Shown here piece after piece: positions 22,132 to 35,345 of a stretch of DNA of 64,000 nt (position 1 is its first letter; every line of letters starts with the position of its first letter). Source of the stretch: Larix kaempferi (Eukaryota; Streptophyta; Pinopsida; Pinales; Pinaceae). The position numbers and the translations under genes are program-made. The notes under the pieces are model-generated. The model saw nothing but the letters and a program-made list of their open reading frames with translations. It made no database searches and was not told the origin of the DNA. The stretch lies in the NCBI GenBank assembly GCA_027924585.1, contig BSBM01000050.1, positions 4,216,001 to 4,280,000 of the forward strand, read 5' to 3'.

Positions 22132-23878
22132 CTTTTTAATAAATTTGGAAAAATTGGAAAAATTGCAATTTTTGGCCAGTTCAACCCTTAGACTAGTTAT
22201 GAATCCAGTGATTCCAAATGCTTACAAATTGGGTATGAAGGTATTTTAAATATATTAATACAAAAAAATGAGGTTGATAGTTGTTTGGACACTCGCAAAA
22301 TACTTCTGCAAAATTCATTTAACTTCAATAGAAATTGGGGAATTTTACTAGCAAGTTCGAGGTTCAAACCCCCAAGGGTAGAGGTCACTAATGGCTTCCC
22401 AAATGCAGTATGAACATCCAAAATTTAGAATAATAGAAATGGATTAGTTAAATTACTTCAATGATCACCCAAATGCATCATTATTCGGTTTCTAAAGTCT
22501 GTTGCAACTCCCATAAATCAGAGGTTTGTGGACATGTCTTCACATAGGGGGAAATGATACGAAACTTCACCACTTGTTATGAAATTCGAGATTTATGTTC
22601 CAAATACTTATGTAATGTATATGAAGCTTCTTCAGGACATTAATTACTCTCCATAAATCATAAAAACCACATATATGAACTGATACAAATCGAAATAAAG
22701 CAACTTCAATCTCTCACAACAAGATGTAGGGAAAATGGCACCATTTATGCATTGTTTGGTATTTTTACATAGTTTCACTTGGAATTTAGACCTGAGAGTT
22801 AAATACAGAGTATATATATCAGAATACAAATAAATTGTGTATCTTTGACTCTCACAAATAGATCATCATCTCACCAAAGGCGCCCTTCCTCCAAGAGCCA
22901 AAATATGTAGAAAATGTGAGATAGAGATGGGAACAAATTGAAGAAGAAAGAATCACGAGCTTCCATGTAGATTCAACCTGCAACAAATAAATCCATTTTA
23001 GCTCCAAATGAAAGTTATAAATGACCTCTCCAATTTCCAATTAGGATGGGAATCCTTCACCCTCGAAATTGGTACTAAGGTAAGTAGAATAGCACTCTAC
23101 TAGCTTGGTCAAGTTATGCTCTCCAATTTGAAAAATGAGAAATTATCAAAAGCCACTCTCCTTGTTGGTTCTTGTCTTTTATTACCTTCACAATATTTCC
23201 ATGGTTTGAATTCCCTCCATGAGCTTCATTCCAACTCGAATTGGAAATAGATTCCAATGTGTGCCACTTGTCCATCAATTCCTAGCCTCCTCCTTCACTC
23301 AATTCGAATGGGTGTCTCTTTGGATGCCCTAACTCCCTTGTGCACCTTGTTAGAGGCTAGTTTTATCCCTAACATGTCATATATGTCATATGTCATCATT
23401 CAGGTCTTAGTTTTGTCAAAGTGTCATAGCATCTTCATCATTGTTGTCATAAAAGCTAGGGAAACTAGCCCAAGTGTTCCAATAACTCCAAGATGCCTCG
23501 TCCTCTTCCATGGGAGTTACTCTTCCTCTCAAATTCGACCCTAATTGAGTCGTGCCAAGTATTATTCCCTTCCAAATCCCCCAATAATGTTTGAATCCAC
23601 CTAGGATTCGAATGGGTGAGAGTGGAATGCCATTTGGCATGGCGAATCTTACTTAAGTGGGCCCCACATCTCCAATGTGCCCTCATGACCAAGTTCCACC
23701 TTATTTTCCTATCTTAATTATTTATTTATTCCCCATTTAATATATTTGGTAAAGCTAATGTCCATTTTTTGTTTTATAGTTCCCTTATTCCAAATCTAAT
23801 GTTTCCACCCCAACCTAGGAAACTAGTGGATTGGTGGAATTTTCTCTTTTTGAGATTTATTTGAATGGGGACATTACA
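22132..23878 (-). repeat. C2 5' LTR
   Basis: 1747 bp with the same terminal words as the left copy. It is homologous to 15606-17363 and, inverted, to both C1 LTRs. The inner edge is fixed by the primer site, the outer edge by the switch to D sequence at 23879. Confidence 0.87.
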
Positions 23879-26070
23879 TTTTGCTTCTGATTTTGTTGCA
23901 CTTCAACCATTAAGTGTGCATGTCACATAGATGTTTTCTAGAAAAAATGTTTTCTTGAATTTTTTCACATCCACTCTACTTCTTATCCTTGATGAAGATA
24001 GCCTTTTAGCAAGTGTTATTAATTACTTTCAAATACCAATTGCATTTTTCTGATATTTAATCCCCCTGAGTATAAGATTCCTCAATATTAATTTCAGGGT
24101 TCTCTTTTAGGTCATGAGATAATTTATAATAGAATTTCATCATATATCTCTCCATGGGTGTATTTTACATCTTCATCTAGCTTTCCATCATAATGAATGT
24201 CATTCTTATCTACAACACTATTATGCTAAGCATAATCTTTGGAAACTTTATTGATGCTTGGAATTTGTGTTTCTTCTAAGCCTTTGTAATCTTCCTTTCT
24301 TCTCCACATATTTCCATGAGGTACCTTTCTTACTAATCTTCTTTGTCTTTTAGATTATGTACTTTGATCTTTTCCCTTGGTTCTGCAATCAACAGCTTTG
24401 TGACCAAACTTGTGACAGCAGTGACAATATCCATAGAACCTTCCTTTATATTTGAGGAATATTTTATTTCCTACTTCACAAATTCCATCTTCTTCCATCC
24501 CTTCCTTTGTTTCTGAACTTTTACTGAAGCATTCTTTCTCAGCTTACATTATCTATCCATATGTCCAAATTTATTACAAGAGTAGCAATTACCAAAAAAG
24601 ATCTGTTGGAACCTGCTTGTCATTGGTCTTTTAGGTATCATATCAGTCCTATATTTATTATGAGAGGAGGGAACAAAATTATGACTATCCTTCTTAATCG
24701 TACTTTTGAGTGCAGCATCATAGCTTCTTTTATTCTTATCTTGGATTATAAGATACAAACATTCTAGCTTCTTTTCTTTGTCATAACCTAATCCAGTTTT
24801 ATCACTTGATGGTCTTTGGCTACTTAGGATTTCATCTAAATTCTTTGAGCTATTCTCAAATTTTGATTTAATAGATTCTTTATCAAGCATATTTCTAATC
24901 AAAATAACTTCCTTTTTTAAGCTCTCAGACTCTTTCATGCTGGACATTGTTTGTTGTCTTAAATTGTGCAGCTCTTCTTGGTATTTTGACAAATTTTATT
25001 TCAAAAAATTGTCCATCATTCTGCTCTTTCTTAATTCTTCAAGGGAACTTATAAGTTATTCCTTTAGGTCCACCTCTCCTTCCACATATAAATCATCTTC
25101 TACTCTTTATTCAAAGATTTTATTTTATATTCCCATGAATAAGACTTATGCTTCTTCATATTCACTAGACTCATTGTCATCCATGGAATAAAAGGTCTTC
25201 TTTTTGTTTTTCTTAAAGAACTTTTTGTTTTTCTTGAAGTTATCAGGGAACACACTTTCTTCTTGTTGTTTGGGATAAGGACATTTGTTATCAAAGTGAC
25301 TAATTCCCCACAGTTAAAACATTTGAAAGGCAAGTTCCCTTCGAACTTACCAGTACCTCTCTTAAAAATTTTAACTAAAAGTGCTTCTTCATCATCAGAA
25401 TCTTCTGCTTGAGATTTTGTTTTAGATTTCTTATCTATTTTTTATGCTTCCTTCTTTTGAGAATTGTCTTGCCCAATCCTCATTTCATAAGCTATAACAA
25501 TTCCATATAGCTCATCCATGGTGAGTTTTTCAATATTTTATCTATCTTCTAGTGTGGAAATCTTCGGATTGTAAATCATTGGAAGTGATCTTAGTACGGT
25601 TTCAACTATTTCTTTTTCTTCTAATTCTTCTCCTATCCCTTGCATTGCATTCACAATTTTATCAATTCTCTCAAAGTATTATGAAATGTTTTCTTCTTCC
25701 TTCATTTTTAGACTTTCAAATTGGTTTTAAAAGTCTGTAGTTTTTCCCTTTTTACCTTGGTGTCTCCTTCATAGATGGTCTGCAATTTGTCCCATATTTC
25801 CTTTGTTGTCTTACAATTCATCACTTTGGCAAAGACTGTTCTAGATAATCCTGCTAAGATTGCATTAATATCTTTGGCATTGCTTCCAAATTTTTTTATT
25901 TCTTCAAGATATGTAGGAGGGTCTTTGGGATATTTGTACCCCGTTTCTATAGACATCCAAACATCTAATCCAAGAGACATTATGTGGCTTCTCATTCTGA
26001 TGCTCCAGAAAGCATAATCTTCTCCATTGAATACTGGAACCTTAGAGGACACTTTTATTGGCTGATCCAT
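23879..26070 (-). pseudogene. D gag-like protein with zinc knuckles
   Basis: The start is at 26070, right after the D primer site. 25708-26070 is a copia gag N-terminus (VPVFNGEDYAFWSIRMRSHI, AKVMNCKTTKEIWDKLQTIYEG), the UBN2-type gag. Further in come CFNCG near 25325, a predicted coiled-coil, charged segment (KYQEELHNLRQQ..SESLKKEV, 24880-24990), then CYSCNKFGHMDR with a stop before its last Cys (24550-24590) and a full CX2CX4HX4C knuckle CHCCHKFGHKAVDC (24380-24422). Several stops and frameshifts. The frame decays before C2 at 23878, and no protease, integrase or RT is found in what remains of D. Confidence 0.8.
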
Positions 26071-26118
26071 AGTGATAAAATATTTCTCTTCAAGTGTTTA
26101 AACTTTTAATGAAGAACC

Positions 26119-26132
26119 TGGCTCTGATAACA
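26119..26132 (-). other. D primer-binding site
   Basis: Read on the minus strand from 26132: TGTTATCAGAGCC, two bases from the LTR edge. It is one change from TGGTATCAGAGC and marks 26135 as the inner end of the D 5' LTR. Confidence 0.72.
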
Positions 26133-26134
26133 AT

Positions 26135-28669
26135 TGTTGGAATATCAAGCAATACTAAGGAGGGGGGGTGAATCAGTATTATAATTTTTTCAAATTTTAT
26201 CACAATTAAAAAACACAATCAACAAAGAAGATAGAAGAAACAATTTTATTGTGGAATCCCAATTGGTAAAACCACCAAAATTTTCTATTACTGCAAAATT
26301 ATATTTACAAAATAATTTGCAAGCTCCAACTTGATGGATGCACCAACACCCAATTTTTCAACTACAACTGAAGGATGCACTAACACCCTGTTTTGTCAAC
26401 TACAACTGGCAAGATGCTACAACACCCTTTGTTTTCCAGCTACTACTCGAAGGAGGCTACAACCTCTTTGGCAGACTTCAATCTTCCCCTAGCACCACCC
26501 TTCCTCCTTTTTCTGTCTTTTTCATATTCCATAACTTCTTTTCTTCAATTCTATTTCTTCATTTTCATCGGTCTCTGTTTGATATTTCTTCTTCTTTGAT
26601 ATGGGCTGTTGAGACATCTTCCTTCCATCTTGAATGCTTGTATATATATTATCATCTTATTCTTCAATCGTTGCATCTCTTAAATCTCGACTTATATCTT
26701 TTCAAACTCGCACCTCTTCAAAAGAATTAATTCTATTTTTGTAATTTAAATAACAAACCATGTTTTTTAATTAAAGATCAACTATGTTTTTTAATTAAGA
26801 AACTATGCCCTATTATTAGTTTATTTCTGTAGCTTATCATCATGCCTTTTCAGCATCACACTCTTTCCATAATTGAGTCCTTCCAATCTAGAAATTGCAT
26901 TTTTATTTAAATGCACCACTTCAAAAAAAAACTTCTTGGTTTAATTAGTTTGCTTTGATAACTAGCTGGTAATTAATTTCCGCTATTTCATAGCATCTTA
27001 ATCATTCCTTATTTTTATTAAATTGACTTAGTTGGGAAATTTAAATAAAAACTTGTTAACATATATTTTCAGGCTTATTGTTGGCATATTCACATACTGT
27101 GTAACAATGATTTTTCCTCAATTTGGAAACTCAATTTTTCACACATGTGACTACCAAAGAGGAATCTAACACCATGGCTAGATGACAAGTTCATCAGGGA
27201 ACATACCCATTCCATCTGGAGGATTTATCAGCATAAGGACAATTTATGGCGGACATTTCCAAATGGCCTTTCAAACTTTATTTAGACAGAAAGACAGACT
27301 TTTCTCAATTTGGTAGGCTTGTATTTCACGCGTGTAACCTCCAGAGAGAAATATTAGCCCATGACTAGATGACCATGCCATAAAAGAACAATCCCATGTC
27401 AACTGATAAATTTATCACCACAAGGAAATTTTATGGCAGACATTTCCAAATGGCCCCTTAACATCCAGTTTTCAACACTTGGACAAATTTCATTTGTTCT
27501 TAATATGCAAAACAAGATTTTTCTCACTTTGGCAGATTAATTTCTTGCACATGTGACCATCATAAGGAAAAATGAAAACATGATTGGATAACCAGTTCAA
27601 CAAGGAACAGATCCATGTCACCTTTTGAATTTGTTGATACACACACATCATTTTTTGGGCATTTGAAAATGGCCTTTTAAACTGTTGATTTGACACTTGG
27701 TCAAAATTATCAAACCCTAGGTTAACATGAGGAGATTTTTATTTTCATAAAATTGGAAGTATGAAACATCCACTGGATAGATTCCAACAAGCTGATTCCA
27801 TCCAGGCCTATTTCATCCTTTGAAACCTCTTTCTCTCTCCTCGGCGGACATTTTTCTGGAGTAGTGCAAATCAAGCTAGGATGCACTTTTGGAAGATCAA
27901 TATCTTCACTTCTGGAGACTTTTTGGACAAAAAACTGATATGATTGGATGCATCAATAAACAGTATGGAGATCCATACCCTAAAAATACTTTAAGACATC
28001 AACCACAGGAAATGGTGGACATTTTACTGAGGTCACTTGGGCATTTTTACCAGCATTTTTATACTTGGACAATTTGTGCAATCTCCAAGGTGGATTTTTT
28101 ATTTCACCAAAATCCTGAACCAATGGTACTATATGATGTATTACATCTCACTGAGAACAACCAAAGTGATTCACCTTCGAACTCATCTTCCTATGACCTA
28201 GGTGGACATTTTACTGGACTGGTGCAAAACTGCCTAAAACCCTATTTTGGCAGACCGATAACTTCCTCCTCAGACACTCTCAAGACAAAATGAGACCATC
28301 TTCAGGTATACATATCTACAAGCTACAACCTAGTTCTTTTTTATATTTTTTATCATTCTCCTATGAGGTATGATGGACATTTTCCGGAGGTTAGTGAGAC
28401 TAGTTTTCCAGGACTTAGTCAATTTCTTGAATTTCTCCAAACTGACAAATCTTTATATAACTAGGTCAAATTGCAATAATGACATCATGAATGTACTAGA
28501 GCACCATTAGGTACATTCTCATTTTCATCAACCATGCCACATCATCATACATGCCATGTCATCACTTCCTTTGTTATTCTTTTGTCTTCCACTAAGTTTT
28601 CCCTACCATCATGTCCTTGGTTATTCCTTTGTCATTGCTGAACTCCTTTGACAACAATGACAACCACAT
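26135..28669 (-). repeat. D 5' LTR, main part
   Basis: 2535 bp, TGTTGGAATATC at the inner end to CAACCACAT at 28669, where F inserted. The last few bases of the LTR are carried by TCAAC at 49276-49280 and A at 50180, beyond F and the hAT-like element. It aligns with 12679-15173. ORFs such as 26338-26730 and 27889-28293 have no counterpart of equal length in the other LTR and are not called. Confidence 0.86.
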
Positions 28670-30214
28670 TGTTGGCTCGTTTGTTGTTCTTTAAGTTTCC
28701 AAGATAGACTACGGTTCTGCATGGTTCAGGGAACCAACAAAACCCCTTTTCACCGGCCCTTTCGGAAACAGTCTTTAAGCAGATTGAGGTCTCACTCGAG
28801 GTGAAGTTATGGGGAGGTTGTGGAATCAGGCTTCCATAACCGGGTGATGCGCACTTCAATGGAATGGGGTACTGCGCGAAGTTCACCTACTTCGCGGTTG
28901 TTACTTATACAATAGCGCATCCAAGGACTACACGATACTAAGTGGCTACTCGGCAGTAGGACACTACAATGGGGGACTGCGCTACCTCTTAACAGCCACT
29001 CGATTTCGTCAAAATTCACTTAGTGTCAACTTAGGCACTCAACAAGCATGTAGACTGTATAATTTGCAAGCTTATACAATATGATGAACTACAAGGTGAC
29101 TGCGCACTTCCGGTGTTGTGCATCAGGGAATCACACTACACAGGCTTCACTGACTCCAGTGTTTACCCGTTTAACTTATGCATTTATCTTATTCAGAAAC
29201 ACTTATACATTCAACATTCACCCATACACATTCAACACTTAGAATATCATTCCTATCATTCATTCTTCTAGAGAATACACATGAAATCAAAGATACATAT
29301 ACTTATAAACAGGAACTTAACCATTCAACAGAAGCAAATACACATTCAATCACAAAACACAGCAATTTAATGTGGTTCACCCCTAGGATGGGAGCTACGT
29401 CCATAGGAAATGTTGTTTTATTATCAATTGGAAGGGTTCAATAGTTTCAGTCTGCGCACTCAGCTGCAGGATCTCTTCTCTTCTTTGATGGGTCTTTCCA
29501 CACGCAACTGCAGAGCCCCTTACAATAGTCTCTCAATAGAGAACAAGATTCAACAATAATCCCAATCAAAATCCAACCCTTTCCCTTACAAAATTTCCCT
29601 TTTATAGATCATTTCCATAGGTCACGTCTGTTACAATGTAGTGGGCCAAAAACCCTAAGGTTACCCAAAACTGGCATGGTTACCCACCACCCCGACCTAT
29701 CATGGTCGACAGCTGCTCCATGCGCCTCTGGTTGCCCTGCTGGACCACTCTAGGATCTAACAACCTTCTGACAGCTGCCATCTTAATGAAACGGTTATAA
29801 CTACATTATGGCGCGTCGCTTTCCACCCCTCTGGCCTGCATGTCACTGTCAAATTCTTGGCTTAGCTTCTAACGGTTTTTTCGCCACTCTCACTAATAGG
29901 TCACTTTCATTTTCCTCCACACCGGTCCTTACCCAACTATTGGGAATCTTGGAGTTGCTTACCTAAAACAGGTTGCTTTCATTTGCTCGACCTTTCCTTA
30001 TAATCTTTGTCCAAAATAGTTGTTGCGTTGGCACTACACATCAGCATAATCTACGCAGTGCCCCGACTTCGCACTACTTATTGCTCATACCTGACTACGC
30101 AATATGAACTGCGCACTTGACAAAACTGTGCCATCTGAGATTCGCAGTCTAAACTACGCAGCTTGCCAAAATTGTACTTCTTCAAAAGTGTGCCAACTTG
30201 GGCCATGCCCAACA
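28670..30214 (-). repeat. F 3' LTR
   Basis: Starts TGTTGGCTCG and ends GCCCAACA. It pairs along its whole length with 47726-49270. A TATA box, TCTATAAAAGGG on the minus strand, is at 29597-29608. No gene is seen; ORFs such as 28632-28886 and 29178-29444 are not kept as coding in the other copy. Confidence 0.9.
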
Positions 30215-30226
30215 GGCCCATAACAC

Positions 30227-33200
30227 TTACTTGTGGATTGTCCCCAATCCACTTCTGCTTGGAGACTTCAACTGCACACTGCCCAAGGTGATTAACTTGG
30301 CAGTGAAGTGTTGCAAGGCAGCACTAAGCTTTGTGACCGTTTTCTTCACCTCTTGCTTGAAGTATTTTATAGTCCCCGGCATTGCTTGCGAGACTTGTTC
30401 CTGGGCTTGGTCTTTCATTGTTCCCTCCATAGTCTGAAGTTCTACAAAATTCCCATCAATGTGCTCCATCAACAAGAGCGCTTCTTCCTCAATGGGTTGC
30501 AGCTTCGCAGAAGTGGCAGCCTCTCTTTCTGTTGGAGCCTAGGCCGCAGCTACGGTAAAGCTGCGAATTTTGAGGAAAAAGCACTAAGTATCGAAGGGAA
30601 GAAGTGCTAATTTTGAGTAAGTACCAAATTTTGTGCAGAAGTAAACGGTGCGCAGTACGGTCCCAGATGGATGAGCTCAACGTAGATTACGGACCGGAAA
30701 TCACGGAGCTCGCGCGCACACGTCAAAGGAGAATGAATGTGGCCGAGTAGAGAGCTCAGCTACCACAATAAATGAAGTGGCGGAGTAGAGGGCTCAGCTA
30801 CCCTCATTAAGGCTAAGTACAGAAGTTATGGTTTCTCTGATCAAGGAAGAGCAACGGACCAAATTATTGAAGGCGAAGGACAAAGAGCAATGAATGAAGA
30901 AGCGGCGCCCATACCCGCAATCTACGTCGGAAGTCACGGAACCTACAGGAAACGGCGACGTGACTGCAAGCGGCGCCTACAGTACACCTAGCCATGTCCG
31001 TGGTTAGGGTTTTTGGGGAATACTGTTGGGAAAGGCCCACAGTTTTGTAAAGGTGCGACCGTCATGGCCACCTATATATATGTGTAATTGTAAGGGAAGA
31101 AGGTTAGACAGACTTAAGTTAGACTTAAGTTAGATAGCTATCCATTAGAGGTTGAGACATAAGCTAGCAGTTTGAGGTAAGCTAAGCTAGTTAGTCTTCT
31201 ATTGTGTTGTTAGAAGACAAGAGTTGGAACTGGATAGCTGTGAAGCTAATCCCTGAGTTGCAGATAGTCTAAGTCGACGTCTGAACCATTGTAATCTCTG
31301 TAGAGAAGAGACTAGATCGAGAGAAGGGCTCCCAGCTGTGTGCGTGGAGTTTCCTGGAAAGATCTAAGGCTGCAGCTGTGTGCGCAGCATATTGTGTAAT
31401 TCCCATCTTGAGTTAATATAAGATATACTTCCCGTGGACGTGGTTTCCCCATGGAGGCAACTACATAATTCTTGTGTTATGATGCTATGTTGTGTGATTG
31501 CATGTTTTAGCTCACTATCTGTATATACATGAACATTGCGTTATCTTTATGAATATGCTAAGTAAGATCTCATAGCCTCCTTGGTAGTTATAATCGTTAA
31601 GGCCCGAAGGTATCTGTAGAACGATGTCGCTGCGGCGACTCAGGAAAGCATTACTGCGTTGGCCGCGCAAGCAAGAACGATACATAGAGTATCGATGCAG
31701 AGGATAGTTGTTTCGTGTGTAGAAGTAGAGTCACCGCGCAGCTAGGCTGGTACGTGCGAACTTCAGCGCTGTTGCACTAAGAAGTCTGCGGACGAGTAAG
31801 ACGTTCTGCTTGGAGGAATCGTCAAGGAAGAAAGGGAGAAGATTGCAGTCTCCGCGTCACCTTGGTTAAGGAAACTTGATTCCTTAGCCCCCCCATAGCC
31901 ACTTCGGGTGAGACCTCAAGCTGCTGCGCAGCTCGTTGCCGAGAGGGCCAGTGCGCCAAGGGGTTTTGTTGCTGCGCTTCATTAAAACCCGGGTCTGTCC
32001 AAAAAGCAGCCAACACTTTCCCTTAGCTCTTTTAACTCCTTTTGTAGCTCTTTTGCCTCCGCAAATTTTTGCATCTTTAGCCTTGCTGGAAAAAATTTCA
32101 TTTCTGCATTCATGGTGTCAAATTCCTACTGCCTTTGTTGCAGATCATCTTTCATCTTCTGGAGGTCTGGATCCTCATTTAATCCGGCCAATACTGTGTT
32201 GGCTTCCTCTAGAAAATTTTGACACCTCGCCACTTCGACCGAGATGCTGTCTATAGTGGCCTTCACTTCTTCACTTGGAGCTGCAATTTTATCTGGTGGG
32301 GTGCTGGGTCGCTAAGCTTCCAAGTCTGCAATCTTCCCTTTGTATGAAATATCCATGTCCATCATTTCCATCGTAAGGGTTTCCACTCTATCCCCAATCT
32401 TAACGATGGTATCCTCGATGTTTGGCTCTTCTTCACATTTGCCGATTTTGGTGCAGACTGTCGATACTGTTTCTTTCATCCTGCGGTTCCTCTCTTGAAT
32501 ATCGGACAGTTCCCTGCTGCTTCTTGTTGATTCCAGTTTCAACTCGTCGAAGCTCTTTTTTAACTTGACATTCTGATCATATGAGGAAATGCCTCTTTCT
32601 TGAATTTCTTCCACCACCTGCATGTGCAGATTGTGCAATTCCTCTATTGGAAACATGCTAACGTTGACGCCGAAATGCTCCAAGTTCTTAGTTGCTTCTA
32701 CTACCTGGTCATTGGGATAAATAAGGTATGTTGGCTCAATGTGTACTAGCTGAGGGTTCAAGTTCAAAGTGGGGGGTTCTCTCTTTTGCCTGAATGAACC
32801 ACCTGAATTGCCCTCAGAGTCCGAGTCTCGAACCAAGTCCTGCGGAGCTTGTTTGATCTTCGCGACCATCATTTTTATTGCTTCGATGGCTTGCAAGAGG
32901 CTTACTTGTGCCTCTTTCTGTTTTGCTTGCTTCACGGCAAGTGTGCCTTCCCAGTTTCGTGGACCAAAAGTGCGATGATTTCGTGGTCATCCTCATGCAG
33001 CGTTGGCTTTAGCGTCAGCTTAGTGCATTTCTGCTTCTTCCGGTGTACCTTCGCTGCTCTCGAACTCTGTGTCACTTTCCTTTTTCCTTTACCCTAGCCT
33101 TCAGCTGGATCCAACGGAATCCATTCTTCCTTCTCAATTTTTGCTCCCTTTTATTTTTCCATGTCTTCATCTTTCTCTTCCTCGAAAGTAGACTTGACCT

Positions 33201-34615
33201 CGACAGGTTGGTCCACCATCCACTCTACTAGCCATTCTTCCATCATCTGTTCTATTTTCTCAGCATCTAGCTGATAGAAGCCTGGATACCAAAGGTCTGT
33301 GTCTATATCATCCCTTGGTTGAATGTACGTGGCATGCATATTGGCCCTGAATCTCATCTTTCCTTTGTATGCATTTGTCACCTGCTGTGATATTTGCAGT
33401 GTTCGTCAAATCATATCACACAGTTGCTCATAATATGTATAAAACAGCTCATTATTTTGTCATTTCCTGGCAGACTTCACATTTTCCCATAAGTTATCAA
33501 AGTGTGTTCCCCTTCATTCCCCTGTGACTACTGGAAGGCCTTGGTAGCTAGTTAGCTCTTTCCAGCTGACAAGTGCGATTAGCACTAAGAGCCAACTATA
33601 ATGAAATGGGCTTCCCTTTTCTTGAGTCTCTCAGACATCGTCCAAGAACTCATTTAGTACATACTTCACCTAGTTATATGGAGTGTTGTTCTTCGCTTGC
33701 GAGGTGAGGAGTACTGCCGCTGCCGGCACCTATGCTAGTCGAAATTTCCTCAATAGCTTCCTCGTTAATAGTTGAGCTGTGAATTGCATGGCGTCATCCT
33801 TGATAGGGGCTGTATAAAAGCCACGTTTCCCTTTCTACAGACCAAACTCTTCCTTCATTCTTAAGCCTATTTCTTTATCCTGTGTCTTCCCTACAAACTC
33901 GTTCGCAGGGTCTGCTCCTCTCTTGTTAAGCATTGTGATGTAATATATCAAATCGATGTTTATATCGATTCTACGGTCCAACCATAGATATCCTGAGTGT
34001 GTACATGACAACAATGTGAGCACTACTACAGAAATTTCTAGGCTTCTGTCAAAATGCGGGATGCGCAGTAGGTTGAGTAACCCGAACGGTTCAAGCGCTT
34101 TGAGCCAGTCCTGGAAATGCATTGTTTCGGCGCCTGATTGCTCATCAACATGGCGATGCATATACTGCTCAGTTGAAACTGTAGGTAATCTTTGGCTTGG
34201 ACTGACCTCCGTCCAACAAGTCATAATCTTCGAACTTGCAATCTTTCAATTTCCCTCGATGGTTTTCTTCAACCTTCACCTGACTGGAGATGGGCGGCAA
34301 CGAAATCTAATAGATGGAATTTTTGTCAAGTTCGACAACTGGTGCATTGTCTTGTTGAGGTGGGATATATTCGTGCATTAGGTGGATGGGTCGCTCACGA
34401 GTTGTGACTGGTAACTGTGGCTTTACTGCCTTCAGCCCCTCCTACTTTGTAGCCAAGTGCTTATATTTTTTCATCTCTATGGCCTACCTTGCAGAGCTCC
34501 AGGATGAGGTGCCCTTCTCGGCTGTAGGTTTCTGGGCAGGTGCCGACATTACTCCCTACAAACCCGATTGCTTGAATATTTTTAAAACTTCGTCGATGGT
34601 GACTAGTTTGCTCAT
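30227..34615 (-). pseudogene. F ORF3, unidentified protein with C-terminal coiled coil
   Basis: A sense ORF between integrase and the 3' LTR, about 2.9 kb when solo LTR J is removed. The start Met at 34615 (MSKLVTIDEVLKIFKQSG) lies about 100 bases below a TATA box. Readable blocks: 33835-34224 (FGLLNLLRIPHFDRS, YLWLDRRIDINIDLIYYI), 33151-33381 (RDDIDTDLWYPGFYQLDAEKIEQMMEEW), 32312-32935 (charged, heptad-like, SFDELKLESTRSSRELSDIQERN), then past J 30227-30475 (charged, amphipathic). It ends 12 bases before the LTR. Many stops interrupt it. I do not recognise the family; extra ORFs are known in Tat and Athila gypsy elements, but no transmembrane segment or envelope feature is visible. Confidence 0.6.
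30530..32015 (+). mobile_element. Solo LTR J, 1486 bp
   Basis: Begins TGTTGGAGCC and ends GCAGCCAACA, with perfect flanking TSD CTTTC (30525-30529, 32016-32020). The ORF3 coiled-coil coding resumes on both sides. A CTATATATATGTG TATA box near 31072 and AGTTAATATAAG near 31414 suggest plus orientation. There is no primer site, interior or second LTR, so it is a solo LTR left by recombination. Confidence 0.85.
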
Positions 34616-35345
34616 TCACTTGCAGAACGCTCGGCTTTCTAACTATTAAAGCTCTCGACTCACACACAGACAAGACAAAAACTCACGATAAAACCCACAA
34701 GTGCTTAGCCGATGACTATTTATAGACGCTGCTAGCTTGGAACACACTGATGAACCATTACTAGATCATTGAATGTCTTGTCCTTCAGCCAGATCTCCCC
34801 TGAGGTCTCGGTGTTTTCCACCAATTATTATCTTTGATCCAGTGATGTTTCTTTTAAATGTTGAACATTGCCAGTGTCGCTAGGCTATTTAATCAATTAA
34901 GTGAGGCATTAACTGCCAAGTCTGTTAGCTGGATCTCAGTGATATCTTGGTCATTTCCTTATTTATTATGCTCGAATGGGAATATTTTCTTTTAATGCAC
35001 GATTTTGTCGATGTCGCCATTTTGGATAACGGCTCACTAACCGGTCGATAATTGTGAAGGTTATCTTTTTTCGCCATGATGCGTTGGTGGTCTTGACCAC
35101 ATTTCCACTTCGTGCTTTGCATCGCAGCTTCCGGTGTATACTGCACATATGTGTTTCCCCTATGCATTGTGTTTCCAACTTCCTTTGTGAGATTTGCATC
35201 CGTCCTGTTTCATTTGATCTGCACGACTGCATTTTGAACTTCGCAACTGTGCGCTTCTACTTTTCTCTTCTTCTTTTTTTCTTTTTTTTTCTCAGCTCCA
35301 TTTCAATGAGGGTTCTGCGAAGTAGTACTATCCCAGTAGGGTTTT
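34616..35345 (-). promoter_or_regulatory. F spacer between integrase and ORF3, with TATA box
   Basis: About 700 bases without a credible gene between the integrase tail and ORF3. On the minus strand CTATAAATAG lies at 34716-34725. A start site about 25-30 bases further on would give a leader of about 75 bases before the ORF3 Met at 34615. The box is a good plant TATA consensus and is well apart from the LTR promoter. This could give ORF3 its own transcript; that is inference from position only. Confidence 0.5.

Larger units (their letters stand above)
15606..23878 (-). mobile_element. C2, chromodomain gypsy retrotransposon
   Basis: A full-length Ty3/gypsy chromovirus on the minus strand, 8.27 kb, inserted in the interior of D. 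LTRs are 15606-17363 and 22132-23878. The flanking 5 bases are TTCTG and TTTTG, a TSD with one change. Order on the minus strand: gag, protease, RT, RNase H, integrase, chromodomain. It is the same family as C1, with matching LTR ends and proteins. Every gene is broken, and RT and integrase have lost catalytic residues. Confidence 0.9.

Noticed and set aside
27889-28293. 134-codon ORF in the D 5' LTR as a gene
   Set aside because: The homologous stretch in the other D LTR (about 14400-14810) is broken by stops and frame changes, and there is no recognisable motif.
28632-29019. Minus-strand ORFs in the F 3' LTR as genes
   Set aside because: Not preserved as open frames in the equal-length 5' LTR at 47726-49270.
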